Below, piece after piece: positions 17,292 through 22,160 of a stretch of 22,160 bases of DNA (positions are counted from its first letter, which is position 1; every line of letters begins with the position of its first letter). The notes under the pieces are model-generated. The model did no database searches. It was not told the origin of the DNA and saw nothing but the letters and a program-made list of their open reading frames with translations. The stretch covers positions 1 to 22,160 of the forward strand of contig USIH01000017.1 of assembly GCA_900554705.1 (NCBI GenBank), read 5' to 3'. This DNA is from an uncultured Eubacteriales bacterium. Lineage in GTDB: Bacteria; Bacillota; Clostridia; Oscillospirales; Oscillospiraceae. A program made the translations under genes and the position numbers.

Positions 17292-18650
17292 TCAGCATTC
17301 GCCGTCGGCGTTGTAGCTGCAATGGTTCAGATCGCCCCAGAGCTTCTTTGCCTCTTCGAGGATGTGCGCGTTTTCCGCTTCCTCGTCGATGCCGATCAGC
17401 TCACGATCCTTCATCAGCAGCTTGCCGTTTGCGATCGTGGTCTGGCACTGACGCCCCGTCATGCCGAAGATCATGTGGCCGTCGATGTTGGCGGCGGAGA
17501 AGGGGGTGAAGGGCTTGTAGTCCATGACGATCACGTCGGCGGCAGCGCCCGCTTCCAGCACGCCCAGCTTGTTCGGGAAGTACTTCTCGCCGATGAGTGC
17601 GTTGTTCTTAAAGAGCATATCCGTAACTTCGCACCAGCCGACGTTCGGCAGGCAGGCGTTCTGGCGCTGCGCGCACAGGGCGACCTTGATGGACTCGAGC
17701 ATATCGTTTGTGTAGGCGTCGGTGCCCATGCCCAGCAGGATGCCCGCCTTGTAGAGCGGGAGCACCGGACAGGTGCCGACGGCGTTGCCCATGTTGGACT
17801 CCGGATTGTTCACGACCATCGTGCCGGTGTTTTTGATGATCTCGATCTCGGCGGAATTGACATGGATGCAGTGCCCCAGAATGGTCTTCTCGCCCAGAAT
17901 GCCGTGATCCATCAGGCGCTGCACGGGGCGGCGGCCATAGTTCTGCAAAGAGTCGTACACGTCGTTCATGCCCTCGGAGACATGGATGTGATAGCCCGTG
18001 CGGCCGTTGTTCGCCTCGACCATGCGGTCAAAGGTCTTGTCGGAGATGGTAAACAGCGCGTGGCCGCCGAACATCGCCGCGAGCATCGGATCCTTGCGGC
18101 GCTCGCATTCGGTGATCCAGTCGGCGTTTTCCTTCACGGCCTGAATGCTCTTTTCCTCGCCGTCGCGGTCGGAGACCTCGTAGCACAGGCAGGAGCGGAT
18201 GCCGAACTTCTTTGCCGAGTCGGCGATCTCAAAGAGGGAGCCGGGGATCTCGCAGAAGGAGGCGTGGTGATCAAAAATGGTGGTAACGCCCTGCTTGATG
18301 CAGTCGATATACAGCGCGTCTGCGGAGGCGCGGGTGCCCTTGCGCGTCAGCTTGCGGTCAATCGCCCACCATGTGCCGTCGAGCACTTCGAAGAAATTCG
18401 TCGGGTTGTTGCCCTTGATGGAAAGACCGCGGGCAAGCGCCGAGTAGATATGCGTGTGGGCGTTGATGAGGGCGGGCATGATGACGCCGCCCTTGGCGTC
18501 GATGAACTCCGCGTCGGGGTACTTTGCCTTCAGATCGGCGGTTTTGCCGACTTCCTTGATCGTCGTGCCGTCGATGACGACGCCACCGTCGGGCAGATAG
18601 GGGAGAAGCGCGCTTCTCGTGATGAGTTTACCGTTTGCAAGAATGTACAT
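17292..18650 (-). CDS. ssnA: SsnA-type metal-dependent aminohydrolase
   Basis: A 452-aa amidohydrolase-superfamily protein of the SsnA group (E. coli SsnA is about 442 aa). Metal and active-site residues of the deaminase/chlorohydrolase type are visible: H65-x-H67 (NAHTHIYSALARG), H221-x-H223 with Glu226 (YHIHVSEG), His260 (LGHCIH) and Asp311 (GMGTDAYTND). The ATG at 18650 starts MYILANGKL, the normal beginning of the fold. It follows AGGAGGT with ideal spacing, so the longer frame from 18770 is wrong. The substrate is unproven; SsnA co-occurs with YgfK and purine-degrading hydroxylases, so a purine-derived ring or deamination step is plausible. It is 30 bases upstream of ygfK in the same operon and has a structured leader that may control it. 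Confidence 0.92.
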   Translation of the reverse strand: MYILANGKLITRSALLPYLPDGGVVIDGTTIKEVGKTADLKAKYPDAEFIDAKGGVIMPALINAHTHIYSALARGLSIKGNNPTNFFEVLDGTWWAIDRKLTRKGTRASADALYIDCIKQGVTTIFDHHASFCEIPGSLFEIADSAKKFGIRSCLCYEVSDRDGEEKSIQAVKENADWITECERRKDPMLAAMFGGHALFTISDKTFDRMVEANNGRTGYHIHVSEGMNDVYDSLQNYGRRPVQRLMDHGILGEKTILGHCIHVNSAEIEIIKNTGTMVVNNPESNMGNAVGTCPVLPLYKAGILLGMGTDAYTNDMLESIKVALCAQRQNACLPNVGWCEVTDMLFKNNALIGEKYFPNKLGVLEAGAAADVIVMDYKPFTPFSAANIDGHMIFGMTGRQCQTTIANGKLLMKDRELIGIDEEAENAHILEEAKKLWGDLNHCSYNADGEC

Positions 18651-18787
18651 GGCCTGACCTCCTAAGTAAAATAAAAATGGGGATGCGAACCTTCGTTCCG
18701 CATCTCCACTCAAGCAAACCTGAGTGATAGTCGTCAGCCCGTGCGCGAAGCACTTCGTTACAGCTATCAATCTTCAATTACACTACC
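18651..18787 (-). ncRNA. Structured leader of ssnA, candidate riboswitch or attenuator
   Basis: Downstream of the promoter the minus-strand transcript can fold into: a closing stem CUAUCA/UGAUAG (18764-18769 with 18725-18730) enclosing GUGC/GCAC (18741-18744 with 18750-18753); CACUCA/UGAGUG (18707-18712 with 18721-18726), sharing a base with the first stem; and a strong hairpin GAUGCGAAC-type (18679-18690 with 18695-18707). The last is followed by AUUUUUAUUUUAC and then, after four bases, the AGGAGGU ribosome site. A hairpin plus U-run between promoter and start codon is the form of a transcription attenuator. The 5' arm of the terminator shares AACGAAG with the upstream loop segment, which could allow alternative pairing. 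It does not match the purine, TPP, THF, fluoride or T-box consensus as far as I can recall. Confidence 0.6.
18679..18707 (-). terminator. Attenuator-type hairpin before the ssnA ribosome site
   Basis: GGGGATGCGAAC (18679-18690) pairs with GTTCCGCATCTCC (18695-18707), with one bulge and one mismatch, around loop CTTC. On the minus strand ATTTTTATTTTAC follows. It lies inside the leader, upstream of the coding start, so it would cut off ssnA and ygfK when formed. Confidence 0.7.
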
Positions 18788-18816
18788 ATTATACCGAAAA
18801 AGCCTTGCGCTTGCAA
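18788..18816 (-). promoter_or_regulatory. Promoter of ssnA-ygfK
   Basis: On the minus strand, TTGCAA (18811-18816) is separated by 17 bases from a perfect TATAAT (18788-18793). The -35 box sits at the tip of the terminator hairpin of the upstream gene. The transcript would begin near 18781. Confidence 0.8.
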
Positions 18817-18826
18817 GGCTTTTTCG
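18795..18826 (-). terminator. Symmetrical terminator downstream of the zinc-ribbon gene
   Basis: A 13-bp perfect stem pairs CGAAAAAGCCTTG (18795-18807) with CAAGGCTTTTTCG (18814-18826), with a 6-base loop. It has the A-run and T-run on opposite arms, so it could stop transcription in both directions. It follows the 18942-19670 gene after a 115-base untranslated stretch in which I see no gene. Confidence 0.85.
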
Positions 18827-18941
18827 TTTGCTAAATTCTACAAAATTCTAACGGATTTTTTAAGCAGATTGCCAAAGACCTGCTGCGGGGCATCATTCTG
18901 ACACGGGCGGGATCATAACCCAAAAAGCGCAGAAGCACGCG

Positions 18942-19670
18942 TTAGCCTGTCGATTTGCACTCGATACAAATATAGCCGGATGAACTGTAATAATCAATTG
19001 TAATTATTTTCTTTTCGGTATAATGACGAATATTATGTACAGCCTTGCACCAACTTAGGTGCTGATCATCTGTATCATAGCTTGGCTCTCCATAAAGCTG
19101 TGTGAAGTGGTCTGACAGTTTTTCGAAATTCTTGCGAGCGATCTCTTTTTCCGCTTCTGTTGCAGTGTACTCAGTTGCGTGTTCATATTTACTGGGATCC
19201 TCGGTATAGCCGGAGCTAAAGTAGTAAAAGCGCAATGAAGTCGGGTATATTGAGGAGGGTTTAACATAGAACTCCAAATTTCCCTTCACACCAAGATAAT
19301 TGAAGTTTTCGTACAGGATACCCCATTCGCCATAATCCGGTTCGAACTTGACTCCGCTGCCAAGCAGATCGACAACCTTGTCAGTGTCAAGCTCACCATA
19401 AACCGGAATATCACGGAAGGGATCGACGGTTTCTTCACTGCCGCCGCTTCCGCCGCGCAGGGCGAAGAACAGCGTCAGAGCGATGGCAACGAGCAGAATG
19501 CAGGGGAGAATGATAAACAGAGGACGCACGTTCTTTTTTGCGTTCGTTGCTGCGGGGGCAACGTCGCCGGAAGGGGTGGAAGCCGCCGCAGAGGAATTCA
19601 GGGTCGCGCCGCATTTGGAACAAAAGCGCTCTTGACCCGTGCAGGGGGTGCCGCATTTCGGACAAAACAT
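18942..19670 (-). CDS. Zinc-ribbon, single-pass membrane protein of unknown function
   Basis: A 242-aa protein. Residues 3-20 form a zinc ribbon of two CxxC knuckles (C3, C6, C17, C20) typical of zinc-ribbon domain membrane proteins. A low-complexity Ala/Ser/Thr linker follows, then Lys-Lys-Asn-Val-Arg and one membrane segment at about 51-71 (LFIILPCILLVAIALTLFFAL). The remaining 170 residues should be extracytoplasmic and are rich in Tyr, Asp and Glu, with no motif I recognise. The start follows AAAGGAGAG. It has a perfect TATAAT promoter shared back-to-back with the Xre regulator gene, which suggests regulation by that protein. The codon choice looks more AT-rich than in the flanking core genes. 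The function cannot be given. Confidence 0.85.
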   Translation of the reverse strand: MFCPKCGTPCTGQERFCSKCGATLNSSAAASTPSGDVAPAATNAKKNVRPLFIILPCILLVAIALTLFFALRGGSGGSEETVDPFRDIPVYGELDTDKVVDLLGSGVKFEPDYGEWGILYENFNYLGVKGNLEFYVKPSSIYPTSLRFYYFSSGYTEDPSKYEHATEYTATEAEKEIARKNFEKLSDHFTQLYGEPSYDTDDQHLSWCKAVHNIRHYTEKKIITIDYYSSSGYICIECKSTG

Positions 19671-19694
19671 TTTGATCTCTCCTTTTTTGTAAAA

Positions 19695-19735
19695 ATCCCA
19701 AATTGGGATAAATTGATTATACCATTATGGGATAA
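19695..19735. promoter_or_regulatory. Probable operator with TGGGAT half-sites
   Basis: A perfect interrupted palindrome ATCCCAA-A-TTGGGAT lies at 19695-19709. Its TGGGATAA half recurs at 19728-19735, 24 bases further on. The second copy overlaps an extended -10 box (TGGGATAAT, 19728-19736) pointing toward the Xre gene. The first lies just downstream of the minus-strand -10 (19716-19721). The placement fits a repressor acting on both divergent promoters, most simply the Xre protein itself; this is inference. Confidence 0.6.
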
Positions 19736-19744
19736 TTCTTGTCA
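19716..19744 (-). promoter_or_regulatory. Promoter of the zinc-ribbon membrane protein gene
   Basis: On the minus strand, TGACAA (19739-19744) is 17 bases from a perfect TATAAT (19716-19721). The operator palindrome lies directly downstream. Confidence 0.75.
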
Positions 19745-19760
19745 AGGGGGAGTGTGAAAA

Positions 19761-19967
19761 ATGCGACTGAAACAACTGAGAAAACAGCGCGGACTGTCGC
19801 AGCTTCGCTTGGCAATGGAACTTGGCACCAATCAAAACTCGATCAGCCGCTATGAAAGCGGCGAGCGCGAGGCGGACTACCGGATGCTTATCCGCATTGC
19901 CGACTATTTTGGCGTCTCCATCGACTATCTGCTCGAGCGGACAGACGAGCCGAAGATGAACCGATGA
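19761..19967 (+). CDS. Small Xre-family HTH regulator
   Basis: A 68-aa protein that is almost entirely one Cro/C1-type helix-turn-helix. The recognition part is LSQLRLAMELGTNQNSISRY, followed by ESGEREADYRMLIRIADYFGVSIDYLLERT, the standard Xre continuation. No sensor or oligomerisation domain is present. The ATG follows GGGGAG. Direct repeats and a palindrome in the divergent promoter region are likely its binding sites, so it probably controls itself and the zinc-ribbon protein gene. Its target beyond that is unknown. Confidence 0.92.
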   Translation: MRLKQLRKQRGLSQLRLAMELGTNQNSISRYESGEREADYRMLIRIADYFGVSIDYLLERTDEPKMNR

Positions 19968-19978
19968 GGTTTTTTCCT

Positions 19979-20007
19979 TTGACTTTTTTCACTGTTCGGG
20001 GTAAAAT
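19979..20007 (+). promoter_or_regulatory. Promoter of the DUF362/ferredoxin gene
   Basis: TTGACT (19979-19984) lies 17 bases from TAAAAT (20002-20007). The predicted start near 20014 leaves a leader of only about 20 bases with the AGAAGGGAG ribosome site. Confidence 0.75.
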
Positions 20008-20033
20008 GACGCGCAGAGAAGGGAGTGACGGCA

Positions 20034-21176
20034 GTGACGGAGGTGTCGATCGTTCGGTGCGAGCGCTATGATGACGCATGCTGTGATCGGGCGATAGAGG
20101 AGGCCTTGCGCCCGCTTGGCGGCCTCGGCTGGGTCAAGAAGGGAATGAAGGTCGCGATCAAGGCAAATTTGGTCGCGGCGATGAAGCCGGAGACGGCGGC
20201 TACAACGCACCCTGCGCTGCTGGCCGCGCTGACGCGTGCACTGGTCGCGCGCGGTGCGGAGGTCGTCGTGGGGGACAGCCCGGGAAGCCTGTTTAACGCT
20301 GCCGTATTAAACCGCGTCTATGCCGTCACGGGTCTTGCTGCGGTGGAAGCAGCGGGCGGCCGTCTCAACCGAAACTTCTCGCAGAAGGAGGCCGTCTTTC
20401 CGGAGGCTTACGTGGCGCGCCGCTTTTCCTATACCGCGTGGCTCGATGAGGCCGACGCGATCATCAGCTTTGCAAAGCTCAAGAGCCACGGCATGATGTG
20501 CCTGTCCGCCGCGACCAAAAATCTCTTCGGTGCGGTGCCCGGGACGATGAAGCCGGAATATCACTTCCGCTTTCCCGACCCGCTGGACTTCGCGTCGATG
20601 CTCTTGGATCTGAACCGCTATTTTAAGCCGCGCCTGTTTCTGGTCGATGCCGTGGAGGCGATGGAGGGCAATGGGCCGACGGCCGGTACGCCGCGCCACA
20701 TGGGCGCGCTGCTGGCAGGAACCGACTGCTGCAAGCTCGATCTGGTGTGCGCAAAGCTCATCGGTCTTGCGCCCATGGCGGTGCCGACGTTGCAGGCGGC
20801 CGTACAGCGCGGCTGCCTGACGGTGGAGGAACCGGAGGTCTGCGGTGACGTGGCGCAGTTTATCCTGCCGGATTTCCGGCGCATTGAGCGCGGCACGGGA
20901 ATGCACTTTGAGACGCTGCTGCCCGGGAAGCTCGGCAGCGCGGTTAGTTACATTGCGCGGCGTGCGCTGCGCTGCGAACCGAAGCTGAAGAGATCGCAGT
21001 GCGTCGGCTGCGGGTTGTGCAGCCGCCTTTGTCCGGCAAAGGCGATCGAAATGCGGAAGAATCGGCCGCATATCGACGAGCACAAGTGCATCCGCTGCTT
21101 CTGTTGTCAGGAGTTTTGCCCCAAGGGTGCAATGAAGGTGCACCGTCCGCTGCCCGCGCGCATCTTAAACAAATAA
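20034..21176 (+). CDS. DUF362 protein with two C-terminal [4Fe-4S] clusters
   Basis: A 380-aa protein. Residues 1 to about 300 are a DUF362 domain (VAIKANLVAAMKPETAATTH, VVVGDSPGSLF, SFAKLKSHGMMCLSAATKNLFG). The C-terminus has a bacterial-type ferredoxin pair, CVGCGLCSRLCPAKAIE (from Cys323) and CIRCFCCQEFCPKGAM. DUF362 proteins are widespread in anaerobes and thought to take part in electron transfer, but no reaction is established to my knowledge. GTG at 20034 is preferred to GTG at 20025 because GGGAG then has an 8-base spacer; the nearer GTG overlaps the ribosome site. It has its own promoter. It converges on the 8-oxoguanine deaminase gene and shares a hairpin terminator with it. A role in the nearby purine pathway is possible but unproven. 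Confidence 0.88.
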   Translation: MTEVSIVRCERYDDACCDRAIEEALRPLGGLGWVKKGMKVAIKANLVAAMKPETAATTHPALLAALTRALVARGAEVVVGDSPGSLFNAAVLNRVYAVTGLAAVEAAGGRLNRNFSQKEAVFPEAYVARRFSYTAWLDEADAIISFAKLKSHGMMCLSAATKNLFGAVPGTMKPEYHFRFPDPLDFASMLLDLNRYFKPRLFLVDAVEAMEGNGPTAGTPRHMGALLAGTDCCKLDLVCAKLIGLAPMAVPTLQAAVQRGCLTVEEPEVCGDVAQFILPDFRRIERGTGMHFETLLPGKLGSAVSYIARRALRCEPKLKRSQCVGCGLCSRLCPAKAIEMRKNRPHIDEHKCIRCFCCQEFCPKGAMKVHRPLPARILNK

Positions 21177-21220
21177 CGCACGGACGCCACTCCATCGCGG
21201 AGCGGCGTCCGTGCGTTATT
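21172..21220. terminator. Shared hairpin between two convergent genes
   Basis: A 17-bp perfect stem pairs 21172-21188 with 21204-21220, extended by CTCC/GGAG inside after one mismatch. It contains the TAA stop of the DUF362 gene and reaches into the stop of the minus-strand gene. No long T-run follows on either side, so it may act as a bidirectional terminator or mRNA 3'-end stabiliser. Confidence 0.75.
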
Positions 21221-22160
21221 ACCGATTCAGATAATCGTCGCAGACGCGGCGGGCTTTTTCCGCAACGGCCGCTTCGTCGATCCCGCAGAGGCTGCCGCCT
21301 ACGACGGTGAGCTTGCCGTTTACAGCCGTGTAGTCCACAGGCGCGCGCAGGCCGACCGTGCCGAAGAGGTTTTTGGGGTCATAGGTCGCGCCGACCAGCT
21401 CGATCCTTCTGCGGTCAACGCAGAAGAAGTCTGCGCACTTGCCGACCTCCAGCGAGCCGATGTCCGTCCGGCCAAGAACGGCGGCGGAGCCGCGCGTTGC
21501 CATTTTCAGAATGTCGTAGCCGGAGGGGGCGGCATGGGAGGAGTTGAGACGGTGCAGCAGGTAGCAGATGCGGATCTCCTCCAATAGATCGGAGCCGTCC
21601 TGCGAGGCGGAGCCGTCGACCGCAAGGCCGACGTGTACGCCCAGCTTCAGCATTTCTGGAATGCGGGCGATGCCGGAGGAGAGCTTCATGTTGGAGACGG
21701 GGCAATGCGCGATGCCCGTGCCGGTCTGTGCGAGCAGCCGCAGCTCTTCGTCGTTAAAATGGATGCCGTGCGCGTACCAGACGTCGGAACCGACCCAGCC
21801 GAGGCGCTGCATATAGGCAAGCGGACGCATCCCGCAGCGCTCGAGCGTGTAGCGCTCCTCGTCCTTCGTTTCGCAAAGGTGTGTGTGCAGGCGGACGCCG
21901 TATTGGCGCGCCAGAAGTGCACTCTGCCGCAGCAGCTCCGCTGAAACGGAGAAGGGAGAGCAGGGCGCAAGAACGACCTGATGCATGGAGCCGAACGAAG
22001 GATCGTGGTGGCGCGAGATGACGCGTTCGCTGTCTTTTAAGATCGCGTCGACGTTTTGCACCACGCTGTCCGGCGGCAGGCCGCCGTCTTTTACCGAAAG
22101 ATCCATGCTGCCGCGCGAGCAGACCATGCGCATTCCGAGCGCCTGCGCGGCTTGTAGCTG
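21219..22160 (-). CDS. 8-oxoguanine deaminase-like amidohydrolase, 5' end missing
   Basis: The C-terminal 313 residues of an amidohydrolase; the frame stays open to the right edge, with QLQAAQALG preceding the first internal Met, so about 140 N-terminal residues (with the first HxH motif) are outside. It matches the 8-oxoguanine deaminase/hydroxyatrazine hydrolase group: SRGSMDLSVKDGGLPPDSVV, LAPCSPFSVS, HTHLCETKDEERY, VWYAHGIHFNDEEL, HCPVSNMKLSSGI and the active-site VDGSASQD. Family members turn 8-oxoguanine into urate plus ammonia; others act on related triazines or purines. Presence near ssnA and ygfK supports purine use. The substrate cannot be fixed from sequence alone. It converges with the DUF362 gene over a shared hairpin. 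Confidence 0.88.
   Translation of the reverse strand, partial: QLQAAQALGMRMVCSRGSMDLSVKDGGLPPDSVVQNVDAILKDSERVISRHHDPSFGSMHQVVLAPCSPFSVSAELLRQSALLARQYGVRLHTHLCETKDEERYTLERCGMRPLAYMQRLGWVGSDVWYAHGIHFNDEELRLLAQTGTGIAHCPVSNMKLSSGIARIPEMLKLGVHVGLAVDGSASQDGSDLLEEIRICYLLHRLNSSHAAPSGYDILKMATRGSAAVLGRTDIGSLEVGKCADFFCVDRRRIELVGATYDPKNLFGTVGLRAPVDYTAVNGKLTVVGGSLCGIDEAAVAEKARRVCDDYLNR

Noticed and set aside
18651..18770. A longer N-terminus for SsnA
   Set aside because: These 40 residues translate the structured leader; the ATG at 18650 has a perfect ribosome site and starts at the known fold boundary.
18651..18787. The ssnA leader as a known purine riboswitch
   Set aside because: The conserved three-way junction and loop sequences of the guanine/adenine class are not present.

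Overview
The window looks like chromosome from a GC-rich member of the Clostridia, probably Oscillospiraceae/Ruminococcaceae. The reasons are strong AGGAGG ribosome sites, tightly overlapping informational genes, a Sua5-type tsaC behind prfA, and an ssnA-ygfK pair of the kind found in gut anaerobes. This placement is inferred from gene content and style; no rRNA gene is present. No prophage, CRISPR array, tRNA gene or insertion sequence was seen.

Left block, + strand (1-5281): cysS (5' end cut off by the window edge), polA, rimI and tsaD form one compact operon whose last three genes are joined by overlaps or very short gaps. It ends in a strong intrinsic terminator. A 300-base AT-rich gap without a gene follows, holding a 21-bp-phased direct repeat. 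asnS then lies on the minus strand with its own sigma-A type promoter.

Middle block, minus strand (7114-12337): rlmA, prfA, tsaC (Sua5), coaE and an M18 aminopeptidase form a second operon read right to left. coaE has no stop codon and runs in frame into the aminopeptidase, which keeps its own ribosome site and ATG. Between this operon and asnS lies a roughly 305-bp element made almost wholly of hairpins, with matching inverted ends, resembling a miniature inverted-repeat element. Divergent from rlmA is a secreted polysaccharide deacetylase. Its 3' end overlaps an alanyl-tRNA editing protein gene on the other strand.

Right block (14269-22160): ssnA and ygfK form a minus-strand operon. ssnA is preceded by a structured leader of about 130 nt ending in a terminator-like hairpin and U-rich run just before the ribosome site, so it is a candidate riboswitch or attenuator. 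Next come a zinc-ribbon membrane protein and a divergent small Xre regulator sharing a palindromic operator. A DUF362/ferredoxin protein follows, and an 8-oxoguanine deaminase-like gene is cut off by the right edge. SsnA, YgfK and 8-oxoguanine deaminase point to anaerobic purine or urate catabolism.

Overall, the left two thirds serve translation fidelity and core metabolism: two aminoacyl-tRNA synthetases, tRNA editing, two of the t6A enzymes, RF1 and rRNA methylation. The right third is an accessory catabolic and redox region. The most interesting items are the ssnA leader, the coaE-aminopeptidase readthrough and the composite hairpin element.
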